The translations under genes were made by a program, and so were the position numbers. A stretch of DNA of 64,000 nucleotides from Pempheris klunzingeri. Lineage: Eukaryota; Chordata; Actinopteri; Acropomatiformes; Pempheridae. Positions 38,301-50,800 of the stretch are shown here, one piece after another. The first letter of the stretch is position 1. Each line of letters opens with the position of its first letter. The stretch lies in contig NC_092017.1 of assembly GCF_042242105.1 (NCBI RefSeq), forward strand, positions 20,935,432 through 20,999,431. Direction: 5' to 3'. The notes under the pieces were generated by a model. The model worked only from the letters and a program-made list of their open reading frames with translations, did no database searches and was not told where the DNA came from.

Positions 38301-41300
38301 AAAGATGGGTGACTACTTTGTTCACATGTTTTGTATTGTGCTATATAGACGTTTCTTTATTAGAAACGACATACAGTGTATGCCAACTACAATCAGAAAC
38401 GTTCAGCTCACTGGCGATCTCTCTCTTCAGCCAGCTGCCGCCCTATTAGGGTTTTAGTAGTTAGGTGAGAAGGTGTCATAGATAACTCTTCACTCCAACT
38501 TCACGAATCAATTGTACCTCGTCTGTGTTGAAGCACACTCACTTGCAACAAGAATAAATAGAAACAGGGTATCCGACAAAGTATCAGCTCAAAGCGCGTC
38601 CAATAGAAAACAATGTGATCACACTGTCTTGTTGTTCTCAGTTAGGACACACTTTAATATCTCTGTGGTAATTGTGCTTCTGTCTGTCTGCAGTATGCAA
38701 GGAGCCTCCGTACAAAGTGGAGGAGTCCGGCTACGCAGGCTTCCTCATGCCAATTGAGGTTTACTTCAAGAACAAGGTGAGATTGTGTGGACATGGTTGG
38801 TAAACTGCTGGCTGTAGACAGGCCTCTTTGTGTAGATGTTGTATTTATAGAAAAGAGACTTATAAGCTGTGGAAAAGAAATGAGAAATTGTAGAGTAGAA
38901 ATTAGAAAGAATAGATTTTAGGAAATTACGGATAGCAATGTGACAGTAAATGTAATTGTTCAGGCTTCAATATGGTTGATTTTTGCATGTTGTTATTAAT
39001 CTATTCAGGGTTCGTACAAAGCCTTGGAAGTTTGGAAAATGTTTGATTTTAACCATCAGGTTTTCAAGGTTCGAAAAAGGCTTTCAAATATACATCTTGA
39101 AAAGTTCTTGATTTTGAACATAATCTTGTGTTTCAACTAAACATTAAATAAGCAAGCATTACATGATCCTAATCAAAGTTAATATGAACATCTGGTAAAA
39201 TTGACAAATACACTGACTGCTGTGGGTATAAAGTACTTATGGACTTTTTCATAATTGCAGTTTTAGTATAACTATAGCTTGAAGAGTGCTTGAACTTTAC
39301 TCTTAAAAATCTGTATGATGCCTGCATATTATGAAATATTAACTGAGTACAGTTAATGTGGATATAGTCCTTGTGAACTGCACGGAGACTGACAGAGACC
39401 AAGTACAAGTGCTTTACATACACACAAAAATCTGGATTACTGAGAGGAAATCAGATTTTTCCTGTAGGAACCAACCCATGTTTTGGCGTCTTTCCTTTAC
39501 AAGATGTTTCAGGAAACAGGTTATTGCCCAAAGCCAAGAATAATCAGATTAATTAAGTGCATGTAGATTTATTAAGTGCAGTGCAGTGATGGTTTGAAAT
39601 TTGAGAGTGGCTTCACTTTGGCCTGCCTTACTAACACACTCTCCAATAGGTCAGACAGGAGTGATTATGTCTCCATTTACCCAATCAGAGTGCACGATTG
39701 TGTTAGAGAAACATTACGTTTTTAAGGGGGCATTTCTCTCTTTAAGTGATAGAAATAAAACAAGCACACACTATTGCACTGGTACCTCCATCGGCCATTT
39801 AAATGAATGATGAAAGAAAGAAAGAACCACTTTACTCTCATTACAAGATAAGGATGATGCTTAAGAGGTATGTGCACATTAGTGTACCGTCGGCTCCTGC
39901 AGTCTTTATAATATTAAACCTCTGGGCTGCACCCACACATGTTACATCCTCTTTATTGTAATTAACTTATACACAACGGACAAATCTATCAAGAAGATGA
40001 AGAAAACACTTAGAGGCAAGCGAGAGAAGTGTGAATATTAGCAAACATTAATCCGTCTGTGTTTGTAAGAAGACGTTTTTGTTTATAAAAACCCTCAGGA
40101 GCATCGTAAGGCCTTTTCCTCGGCTCTAATTGTCCACTTCTCTGCAGCTTCGCCCAGGAATGTTAGTGGTTTCTTATCAGTGTGCCGGCTCCGGCCACGT
40201 CTGTCTGTTTTATTGATTTCCCGGGTGATAGTTCATTCCTTCAGCTTTTATCTTTTGTTGTGAAATATGTAGGTATTGAGAGGTGACTGGATGTAAGGGA
40301 AGAATGCAGGAAGGATTAAGAGGTTTTAAACTGTCTTCATCCTGTCATCTTCCTTCAGGAGGAGCCAAAGAAGGTGTTTTTCAACTACGACCTGTTCCTT
40401 AATTTGGAGGGCAACCCACCAGTGAACCACCTGCGCTGTGAGAAGCTCACCTTCAACAACCCCACCAAAGAATTCAGGAGAAAGCTGATCAAAGCTGGAG
40501 GGGTGAGGCACGCTGGCTGCTTGCCAGGTTCAGATGAGTGACTACAGTCAGTAGCAGATACTAAAGTCAACAATAGCACTACAATAGCAACTACCACGGA
40601 AAAATAATATGTATTTTACTTCAAATAGAGTTGCAAAGTTCAAATTTGTTTTCCTGTCTTTCTTCAAACACTATCCTCAAGGTATAAAGGGCAAAAGGCA
40701 TTCAGTTCATAGACAGCAATTTTATTTATAAAATGCTTTTGTTTCTGGGCTGTTGGTAGATGTTTTACACCTTTAACCAGGGTTTGTCTTGAAAGTTTGA
40801 AAACTGCTTGGAGGATCAGAGGATCAGATAAATGTGAAAGTAAAAAAAAAAAAAAAGAGTTCTAATGTAAATAAGTAGATACCCTGTAATGCAAATATGG
40901 AGATATTTTCTAATCTAGTCATTTTGCTTACTTACTAAACATTTAATGATAGAAAGCTATCACTAAATCACTAAAAGTGGGATTGCAGCAACACCAAATG
41001 TAGAAGGCTGTTTCAGTCAGAAACCATCTGACCTGCAGCTCACTACGTCTAGCTACAGTAATTTGAAATGGGTTAATCCATCTGTCCATTTTATTACAAG
41101 TGCAGTTGCAAATTAAACAGATAATAAATTATATTCTACTGTATAAGGTATTAAAAAGATCCTAAAACGTCTTGAACTTAACGGAGAACCTTTGTCAGTG
41201 TCACTGCACAAAGAAACACATGATTTTGCACAATGTAGTTATCACATAGGTTTATGTTATGGCCACCAGTTTTAATTATTTCACCTTTGTGTGAGAGATG

Positions 41301-42496
41301 AAGCGAATTCAAAACTCTTTGTAGTTGAATTTGTGAATGAAACATGTTGCCATGGTTGGTGAATTAAGCCAGAACTGAAATTGAGCCTAAAGGGGAGTTG
41401 ATCAAAGCTTTACGCTGGGATGTCAGTTTTCTCAACACCAGGTTGCTCATGGAGGTTTCTTACTAAAATGCATAGCATAGCATAGTTGTCATCTCCCTCA
41501 AGATTTTTACCCACATAAACCTTTGACCTTTTTCAAAGAAACAAGTATTTTCCCAGTTGTTCTTTTGTACTGATGATTCAGAGTCGCTGATGAGTTTAAT
41601 GACCACTTGAGCCGTGGAAGCGCTCCAACTGTGAGTCATGTAACATCGCATCACATGAGTGGGACGTCAGGACACCGGGGTGTCCAAAATAGCATTTAGC
41701 TCTTTGAAACTATATATGTCGTCAGTCTCAGTAAAAAAAAAAAAAAAAAGCCCTCTACATTAACACTTTACTGTGTATCTATAAAGGTCACCAAAAAACT
41801 CTGTAACCTCTTTAATTTCAGGTATTGGTGGTTCCAGAGGGGGCTGAAGCTGTGTCGAGGCCCAGTCCAGACTACCCGATGCTCCCCACCATCCCCCTCT
41901 CTGCCTTCTCAGACCCCAAGAAGACCAAGACCTCTCATGTGTCAAAGGTTGGTTACATTTCCAACAAAAAAATACCATCTTAGTTATCTCATTAGCTCTG
42001 TCAGCTTTTCTCCTTTGTTTGGAGTATTTAACCAGAAAATGTCACAACTTTATTGATCATTTCAGTCGATTTTTATTGATATTTTTTGAAGAGTATTGGG
42101 GTAAATGTCTAAATGAACATCGAATGCCCTTAAGAAAATTATTAAATCTGTCTTGAGTGCAAGCTGACTCAGGCATCTAATCATTTCCAGCTGTTTTTGA
42201 GCACATGTATGCAGAATTACTCAGCCGTCTTATCTGCCAGCAGAGGCGACATATCGGGAGAAAACAGGAAGCTGATCCCCCCTTACATTTTCCACTGTTG
42301 CCACTGTTTTAGTATCAACCTTTCACAGATTAGTACCGTGGTATGGCCCTCATGTGTGAGTGAAATGAAATGGAGCTGGTTCTTCAGTCCACATTATTGT
42401 TGTGGTATGAGTTGGTGTGCGTTGAGCAGATAGAGGACTTGGTTTCATCCAGCTGTGTCCATCAGCTGACAGAAAAAGTCAGTAAGAGCCACCCCA

Positions 42497-42531
<35 letters not shown>

Positions 42532-45500
42532 TCCAATCTTCAAGTCTGTATTGAGTCCTTTTTTTTTTTTTTTTTTTACAGTAAATTACTATAACAAAGC
42601 CTGTTATGTACACATCAGGTTTGATAGTGTCTGTTTGAAAACCTGTTTAACTGTTTCCTGATAAGTGGATGAGCAGTGCTGAAATAATCTTCTACCTGTA
42701 TCACTGTGCCAGGGAGCTCTCTTAAAAGCCACTCCAGTGGATGTTTTTACTGCAAATTTAAATGGTAATAATCTCACCTAATGTTACCCCAGCAATACAA
42801 CCAATGTAGTCCATGGCCTATCAGCCCGTGTTTGTCCGTCCTGACAACAGGAGTCGTGTGTAAATACTGTCTCTACTGTAGTGTCTCTCTCTTGTTAAAC
42901 TATGAGGTATATGGTGAGCTAATTGTATATGTGTATATTTGTCGTTGTTTGTTTGGCCTGGATGGGATCAGGGAAAGGCAAATCTCGGTTGTTCGACCAC
43001 TTTCGTTCAGACTTAAATATCTCAACAACTTTTTGAGGGATTTCCATAAATTTTCGGACAGACATTGATGGTCTCCAGAGGAAGAATCACTCTGGCTTCG
43101 TTGATTGTCTGACTTTTCCTCAAGCGGCACCATGAGTTTCATATTTATGGTTGTGAGTGAAATATCTCAACAACTCTTTGATTGGCAAGGATTATTTTTG
43201 CGCCCACCAGTGTTCCTCAGGATGAATTATAATAGCATTGTTTCTTAACGTTTCACATAATGCTATTACAATTTCAGTTTGTCCAGTAATTGAGTTTATG
43301 GTGAAATACCTGAAAAACGAATGACTTTCCTATTGGGTCAACTGTGATTTTTGTTTAGTGCCAGTTAGCAAATACTAGCATGTTAACACACCAAATTAAG
43401 ATGATGAATAAGATAATCATTAGTATGTCAGCATGGTTGTTATGAACATGTTGGCTTGCTGACGTAAGCCTCACAGAGCCATTAGCATGGCTGTATATTC
43501 TTAGTGCTTAGTGTCATTGGTTTAGTTTGCTATTTCTCTGTTTATATTTATATAGTTCATATCACGACTTAGAAAATTGTTATGTAGGCCGAAGTTCACA
43601 CCAACCACAGCTCTGACAGTCTGACATCTGGTTCACTGTAAATGTGACAGTACAGACTAGACACACAAAACATTGATGAAGTCTTTGTGTTGCTGAGCCT
43701 GTAACTTTTTATGGGGCCGTATGGGTGCTTTCACAGTAGATTGTCAATCACAGCACTGTTGTTTTCTCTCCCCAGGAACCCAGCAAAGAAGGAAGTGGAG
43801 GCAGCAGTAAAGGACCCAAACCGCACAAGCTGACCAAGGAGCACCGTGAACGTCCCCGAAAAGACTCTGAGAGCAAAGCCACATCGAAAGGAGACAACGA
43901 CAGAGACGGAAGCAGCAAGAGTGGCCGCGATCCTTCCTCTTCCTCATCCTCATCTTCAAAAAAGCCGTCAGAGATCAAAGTGAAAGATGAAGTTAAGGTC
44001 CTGCCCAAGGCTGCCTTCAAGGAGCCTAAACTCACCCTGAAGGAGTCCAAGATGGAGGGCATGTCCCCTAAAGGAGGGGGGGCTGGGAGCGGAGGGGGTG
44101 GTGGGGGAGGAGGTGGGGGAGGACCTGCAGAGTCCAAAGCCCCTGGGAAACGACCCTCCACCGTCGAGTCTCCCAAACCCACCAAGAAGCAGAAGAAGGT
44201 CAGCTCAGAAGGGCCAAAGGGGCCGACCGGCGGGGCCTTCACTGGGACTTCTCCTCGTGTCTCCTCCTCGTCTGCAGCCAACCAGCCCTACGCAGAGAAG
44301 AAGCCTCCCAAGGAAAAGGGTCGCTGGCCCAAAGGCAAAAATGACACACAGGAGCCGAAGGAGCCCAAGAAACTTCCAGAGTCAGAAGAGTCGAATTCAG
44401 AGGACGAAGCATCTTCAAAGTCTGAGGTTTGTCGGCTTTACAGGAGCTTTAATGATTGGTTTAAATATCAGTTATTTTCATTATTGCTTAATTTGCAGAT
44501 TATTCTCTCGATTAATTGTTTGGTCTAATAAATGTCAGAAAATAGTGAAAATACCCGCTAGTCAGTTTAATGTAACATCTTCAAATTTCTTGTTTTGTTC
44601 GACCATCAGTAAATGTGATGATAACTTGAATATCTTTCTTTTGTCTTAGATATAAGAAAGAAAAGCATTAAACCTTCACAAAAGAGAAACTTAAATTGGG
44701 CAATGTTTGTGTGAAAAATTACTTGGTTATTAGATTAACAAAATATTTGCAGTCAAAGTGGTTGGTTTTGTCCAGTAATTACACGGTTACATTTATGGAG
44801 AGATATGAAAGGTTTTCCCGACTGGACCTAATTTAATTCCAGATCTTGAATGTCTGTTTCCCAAAATACGAACCAGGAAACAGGCGGCACCCTGGAAGTT
44901 AAAACCGGCACAATAATCACAAATGTGTTGATCCTGAACTCAGGACTAATTAGCTCATTTCTTTTTTTCTTCTCTTTTTTTCAACTACAGCAGTCGGCGC
45001 CTTCAAGTCCTTCTAACTCCAGTTCTAGCTCGGACTCCAGTTCAGATTCAGACTTTGAGCCGGGACAGAAACAGGGGCAAGGTAGAGAGTCCACTCCTCT
45101 TGTTTCATCACAGGGACGATCCTCTGGACAATTTTTTTGCAGCGTGTTCAAGTTTAGTCAATATTACAGTGTCTGTGACTCCGTTCTCTGCTCTCAGGCC
45201 CCCTTCGATCCATGGTGGAGGAGATCCAGTCAGAGGAGTCGGACGATGACGACAGCAGCTCTGAGGAGGAGACACCCATCAAGACCAACCCCCCCAACCG
45301 CGACTCTCGGTCAGTGTCCCTAAAAGGGCCCGTTACGTCTCTAGTAGTCAGTCAAAAACAGTGATCTTAAATCTTAGTTCTGTTGAGATGCGCTCATTGA
45401 TGGAATACGCTGGCGTAACGCTACTGCTTGAACATGTATTTACCTCAAACTCACTTTGCATCACCTCAAACCCCCTCTTCTCCCTGTCTGCGACAGCATT

Positions 45501-48146
45501 ATGGTGAAAACTTTGCATTTCCAAAACACCACAGTGGGTGATGTTTGCCAAGCTTCCACATAAAAGAAGCTCAAATTTGAAACAAATTTCCAGAGAATCT
45601 GCAAAAGAAAATGTAAATTAGTGAACTTTTCCGTTCCATCCACTGTTACGGAAATATTAGTTAAATACATAAAGATTGACAGCTGTCTGTGTTATTTCTC
45701 TTGTCAAATTAAAAGAGCGGCAGTCAAACCATAGCAAAAATTAAAATAATGGGGAAAAATGTGATGACAACATGGTTTTTATGTTTCTTTCATCATGATT
45801 TATTCACTTGGTCTGTTTCCACTGCACTCTCTTCCATTTGCGTTTGTCGATGCATCAGCTTTTCCACCTCGGCCAAGCATTTTTCTTTTTTTTGTAGAAA
45901 TTGAAATGGCACATAAATACAGGTGGATGAAACTTTTTGCTTACACACTAGACAATCAGATTATGTATGAAAATTGATATTGTACGACTGATTCTGTTTG
46001 ATCATCTTGCACAGCGTGACATGGAGTGAACATGAGCGAAGATCAGGCACTTTCACTGATTGATTACCACCTCAACAGTTTTTGTCTCTTCTCAGTATCA
46101 TGTACTCTTATTGGTTTTTGAATTTTACTCTTTTGCTCCTTCACAAAATGATTTGTGTTGACTTCACTACCAACTCTACATATTCATTGTTATTTGAGAT
46201 GCACACATCTGAGTAAAGGAGTATGTCAGTATGGTCTGTCTGTCTGTCTGTCTGTCTGTGTGTGATTCACCTCTGACCTAGCCGTGTCCCTCTGTCAGAC
46301 TCAGCCTGGACAGCGAGAGCGACAGCAGTGACGGCTCGCACAGCCCCAGTCGAGACCCCGCCCCGCCCCCCCAGAAACACAACTCCTCCAATAACAAAGT
46401 GAGTCACACAGACTTCATTTTATTTCCTGCTTTCATTGACAGGGATTGAAATAAATACTCAAATCAAACAGTCTGTCAGAGGGGGACCTACTGTTTACTG
46501 ATTCTGGTTTTACTTATTCTCAACAGTAAGACTGTTTTTAATCATCCAGTATGTGCTCAGCTGTCAACATGATCTTTGGTCAACATGAAGAGGAATTTCT
46601 TAAAGTTTAATATTGTGTATCTTAGTGGTTTTGTGAGTAAAATTAACTAAAGAAAGTTTTTTAGAAAGCTGTGTACAAGCAAAACAACCCAAAAACAATG
46701 TTAAATACAAAATGAGCTGTCTCTGCTTAAACTAGCATCTTAGACTGTTTGAGTACATGCTGTGCATGCTGACATTTTAATGTCTTGGTTCCCATCAACA
46801 TGAAATAACAAAGACATTCAGCAAACAGACATGGAAAGTTTAGGGACTGGACCAGGCTTCCACTTACGTGTCCGCTGTATTAACTGTCATGAGTGTCCCA
46901 GATAGTTTCTTGGTCTCACATGACTACCTCTGTCTCTCGTCTTTGTGTCCGCTCTCTCCATAATTTCTCTCCTCCCTTCCCTCTTTCTCTGCTCTCTTTT
47001 CTGCAGGTTTCAGGCAGAAAGAGTCCAGATTCCTCGTTTCGCTCAGAGAAGGTGTTGAAGAAGGGATACGACAAGGTAGGAAGGGTAAATCAAACTTTTT
47101 ATGCTTTATCACACACACTTGCATGCAGTGTTTTGCTCACATTTAATGAGTGTATTAATGAATTCAAGATGGAGTGATGGCCAGTAAATTGATCCAGATG
47201 TGCAGACAGACTCTGCCCTATGAACCCTTGAAAAGAAATCTTTCTTCTTTGTAACAAGATCATTTACAAGATTAAACTCTGCTTCACTGACTCAATATCT
47301 CCCCCTCACATTAAAACATATGGCCCGGTTATCCGTTTTCTTTTTTTTTTTGTGACATAAGGTATAAAGGTTGACTGCCACGCTGATTAAATTCAAAGGG
47401 TGACTTCAGGATGTAGTTTTTAACTAGCACAATGCAGCAGAAACATGCTCAGCTCTTGGTGGGCATTTGCCGCCTCGCTTGAGTGACAAATGCGTTTTAC
47501 ACAGTCAGTAAACATCACTTCACCCTCATCCCTGATTCTTCCATCTATGGCCTCAAATCCGCTGCTAATTGTTAATGACAGATATTTCATTTTTTCCAGA
47601 AAACAGCCCCATGACAAATTGCTTTTCTTGAGTTTTATTTTAAAACACTACACTGACCATGTTCTCTCCTCTCTGTAACCTCCTATGAAAACGCTGCAGG
47701 CCTACACAGAAGAATTAGTGGACCTCCATCGCAGACTGATGGCTTTAAGGGAGCGTAACGTCCTACAGCAGGTGTGTGTTCACGCCTCCAGTTTTGCTTG
47801 ATACTGTTGATCATTTTGATAAACATGCATTGGCACCATTTCATCTGTGTAATATGAACATAAAACAGTGAGTTGTATTTTTAAAAAGTGGTGAGCCATG
47901 TAAAGTAACTCCTTTTTATAAATTGTTGAGTTTTTTTCAAAGAATGATCTAATCTGAAGTGACAACACGGTTGCTGTAAATGATGATAATTGATCGATCC
48001 TCTCTCTCTTCGGTCAGATTGTCAACCTGATCGAGGAGACAGGCCACTTTAACGTGACCAACACCACCTTTGACTTTGACCTCTTTTCACTGGACGAGTC
48101 CACCGTCCGCAAACTACAGAGCTACCTGGAGGCGACGGCCACGTGA
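32353..48146 (+). CDS. mllt1: ENL (MLLT1), YEATS-domain reader of the super elongation complex
   Basis: Nuclear acyl-lysine reader that recruits the super elongation complex (with AFF proteins and P-TEFb) and DOT1L to active genes. Exons: 32353-32364, 37382-37562, 38694-38776, 40359-40502, 41822-41947, 43776-44426, 44991-45081, 45198-45309, 46299-46398, 47007-47075, 47700-47771, 48018-48146; phases join to 589 aa (human 559). YEATS domain is about 1-138; the acyl-lysine pocket residues known for ENL are all present (F28, H56, S58, F59, Y78). Then a long basic, Ser-rich linker with a Gly-rich tract (about 282-298) and NLS-like KPTKKQKK, and an acidic Ser/Asp segment ([14 protein letters not shown]). 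The C-terminal AHD, about 520-589 ([12 protein letters not shown], then [10 protein letters not shown]), is the AF4/DOT1L/CBX8 docking domain. It resembles AF9 (MLLT3) too, but linker and synteny favour MLLT1. Confidence 0.95.
34770..35260. repeat. Two adjoining R3-family repeat segments
   Basis: The first (to about 35085) has 'ttttggactgttggtcaaac', 'ccgccttgggctctgg' and 'tagttgtagccct'. The second is rich in 'aattaatc' and 'attattttc' blocks. The family is characterised by paired AT-rich 'aattaatcgatta'-type ends. Confidence 0.6.
35572..35612. repeat. (GT)n microsatellite
   Basis: About 20 GT units with one GGG interruption in mllt1 intron 1, followed by a strongly C-rich tract (35655-35815). 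Confidence 0.95.
36265..36640 (+). repeat. Interspersed repeat family R3 copy
   Basis: Shows 'tcaattaatctgtagatt', 'aagaaaacagtgaaaatgtc', 'ccaacagtccaaacctaaag' and, at the far end, 'tagacgaaacaattaatca'. This is the fullest R3 copy in the window. Confidence 0.7.
37563..38693. other. mllt1 intron 2, nothing recognised
   Basis: A 1.1-kb intron. A 127-codon open frame at 38066-38449 has no recognisable domain and is flanked by no convincing splice sites, so it is taken as chance. Confidence 0.5.
38777..40358. other. mllt1 intron 3, with a segment shared with the pseudogene
   Basis: About 39010-39125 resembles a fish repeat built on 'cttggaagtttggaaaat' phrases. About 40155-40310 is clearly similar to pseudogene intron 3 (27853-27985), sharing 'caggaatgttag', 'gtctgttttattga' and 'atcttttgttgt'. 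No exon is seen. Confidence 0.6.
40503..41821. other. mllt1 intron 4, nothing recognised
   Basis: A 1.3-kb intron with A-runs at about 40842-40856 and 41731-41749. The matching intron is deleted from the upstream pseudogene. Confidence 0.5.
42501..42577. repeat. (CA)n microsatellite and T19 run in mllt1 intron 5
   Basis: CA repeat at 42501-42528 and a 19-nt T homopolymer at 42559-42577. Confidence 0.95.
42990..43510 (+). repeat. Interspersed repeat family R1, copy 3
   Basis: The longest R1 copy, in mllt1 intron 5. It shows 'aaatatctcaacaac' twice in succession, 'attgatggtctccagagga', 'agcggcaccatgag', 'gtgccagttagcaaatac' and 'taacacaccaaattaagatg'. Confidence 0.8.
44440..44790 (+). repeat. 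Interspersed repeat family R3 copy in mllt1 intron 6
   Basis: Begins 14 nt after the exon 6 end and contains 'ctcgattaattgtttggtct' and 'atgtcagaaaatagtgaaaa'. The rest of intron 6 (to 44990) is unremarkable. Confidence 0.7.
45310..46298. other. mllt1 intron 8, with a (TCTG)n repeat
   Basis: A tetranucleotide (TCTG)n run lies at 46235-46259, close to the acceptor. Nothing else is recognised. The later introns at 46399-47006 and 47076-47699 also contain no recognised feature. Confidence 0.6.
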
Positions 48147-48742
48147 CAGGAAGTGGAAACCGGCGTAGGGAGACCGGCGTGTGGATGGCGGTGGAGGAGG
48201 TAGACTCGCCACCACGTCTCCTCTTCCAGGAGGGGACGAGCAGCCACATCTGTCGCAGCTGTCTCACAGGCCTGACTGAACCATTGAACAACTACCACAC
48301 AAACAGAAACACGCGAACAAACACAAGCACACATGAAGACACACCACCTTCACGTGACGCTGAGGAGGACACTGAAGGAGGAAGAGGAGGAGGTGTGGGA
48401 AAGGAGCGGAGGAGTGGAGTAGCTGAACTCCATCTACAGTCAGGATTTTCACTACACATCTCTTTTTTTTTGAGTCTGTGCAGAGCTGTGGAATGCACCC
48501 CACACCTCCTTCTTCACCCTCTTGCACTCATATTGCTCCCGCCTTTGCAAAGCCAATACTTCCCCTCCTCTTCCTCCTCCTCCCCCTCCTCCTCCTCCTC
48601 CTCCCCCCCCCTTCACACGCACACTCCTTACTCGGCAGAACACTCCAGTTCCCTTCCCCCTGCTGTCAGCTGGAGCTCATTTCTCTCCCGACATACTCTT
48701 GAGTTTTGTGTGTGTGTGTTTTGACTGTGTATGTGTGTTTTG

Positions 48743-48780
<38 letters not shown>

Positions 48781-49484
48781 CATGCGAGCGCTGCTGAGGT
48801 TTAAGAGGAGATGTTGTCTTTGTGGTTACTGACTTGTCTTTGTTCTTGAAGCTAGAGCACAAACAACAGCCGTTTCCCTCCTTTCACACACACACACACA
48901 CACACATACGACAAACAAATACAAATTCAGGTAATACTTAATTTCACCCCTTCTTTATCATTGTTAAGCAGTATGTAAACATTAACTTAATGACTTATAA
49001 CACTCTGTAATGTAGTTGTAAGCAGATGTATGCTGTATTTTTAGTGTATTTGTCAACTATAATCCCTCCTGTGGGCAAACATAAATGAAAGCTGGTGTAT
49101 AAACAGATGATGAATGATAACATTTAACAATTACAGTTGTAATAATGTAAAATCCATATTTATAGGAGTGGGTGCACTGAAAACTGTGTGTACATGTACT
49201 TAGAACTACATTATAGAGCGTTATAAACATTTATTAAACGTCAATAGTGCTTAGAAATGCTAAACAGGGGGTTTGAGTAAGGTGATTCCCAGATTCATGC
49301 ACATGTCTCCCAGGTCCTTATATTTAACACTGTACATGACGACACTGAGACGTGTGTGTCCGTGTTTTGGATGAGGTTTCTCTGTTGTCTGAACATTTGA
49401 AAACACATGTTCTGTTCTCTTGAGTTTCCCCTCTACTTCCTGGCACTGAAAGCTGAGCCTTGACTTCCTACCAACAGCTCGCTC

Positions 49485-49485
<1 letters not shown>

Positions 49486-49515
<30 letters not shown>
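49486..49515. repeat. C30 homopolymer
   Basis: Thirty consecutive C residues within a pyrimidine-rich stretch. Length may be inaccurate because such runs are error-prone in sequencing. Confidence 0.9.
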
Positions 49516-50520
49516 TTCACCCCCATCCTCTTCCCAATGAAGCCCCCTCACTCCATCCCTCCCCTCCACCCTCATACTCCTCCCTTATTCCCATATTGGT
49601 GTGCATGAAAGGGCTCGACTGCTCGCGGCCAGAGCAGTGGAGAATCACTCCTGAATTGCCTTCTAAGTGGTGGGCTAGGGTAGGATAGGGTGGGGGGTTT
49701 AAAAAAAGCCGTGAAAAAGTAGCCATACTTGTCTCCCAGAATCCAAAAATAAGGAAAAAAAAAAAATAGGGGCCACGCTTTTTTACATTTTATTTTTCTA
49801 CAAGTGCATTTTGTGTATTTATTCCCAGATTGCGGTTAAAATAACCTGTGAGCTATGAATGTATATCGCTTTTACTTTTCTACGGCTAGCAACAGCCCCA
49901 CTCTAGTGCCTTTTTCTGCGACTTGCAGTGTGAGGGGGGGTGTGCGCTCTGTTAGCCATGGTCACACAGATTGAAACCCCCCCGCCTCCCCACCCCCCAT
50001 TCCCCACCGCCCAAATACCCTCTTCGGGGAAACAAGTGTTAATAATAGGGATACCTGAATATTCAGTATTGTCTTAATGGCTTCCATCCCTGCTACTCCT
50101 CTACCAGTGTCTTTGTTGGCTGTTGTCATTTTATCAGCGATGTTTCTGTTAATGAACCCTCTAGAAGTTTTAAGACCACTAATTTCCTCTCTCTCGGTGG
50201 TCCTGTCGTTATGTTCCTGCGATCTGACATTAGGTTCAGTGTTTTAAAGAGGAAGCGTCAGGTGGCTGTGTGGTAGTCAATCACATTAATTAGCTCTAGT
50301 AACAGTTGCCTCAGCTGTGTTTCGTGAGACGGTTGTCGTCGAGTAGGGTCGGGGTTCCCTCTTCAAACGGTGTGAAGTATGTGAGTAACGGTGGAGCATT
50401 TGATACCAAGTTACGAGGCACTTGAAGAGCATCAACAAAGGGCATGTGGGCAGGAAACATAAGCTAAACAAAACACTCCTTGTGTTTTCCCTCCCTGAAT
50501 ATTTGACATGTATTTCTCAG

Positions 50521-50764
50521 AGGCCTGCATCATGAAGCAAGATTAGCTGGTTAGACCGATAACTTTGAGCTAAGCTGACCAGTCTCGCGAAGCTGGCTCA
50601 CTTTAACCGATGTCGATCTCTAAACCTTTGCTGCTTGTTTAAACCTGTGAACAATTAGAAATAATGAGCACAAAGCAACATCGGTAGATTCTCTAGGCTT
50701 TACGTTTTAACTGTGCCAAACCACATCTCATTTAAGAGATTTTTGTAGTACGACCAGATACCAA

Positions 50765-50800
<36 letters not shown>

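Noticed and set aside
43748-44281. 177-codon - strand open frame with poly-proline
   Set aside because: It is the antisense shadow of mllt1 exon 6; the proline run is the complement of the glycine tract and there is no independent gene evidence.
48143-48724. 193-codon + strand frame overlapping the mllt1 stop
   Set aside because: It lies in the 3' UTR in a different frame, made largely of CT-rich simple sequence.
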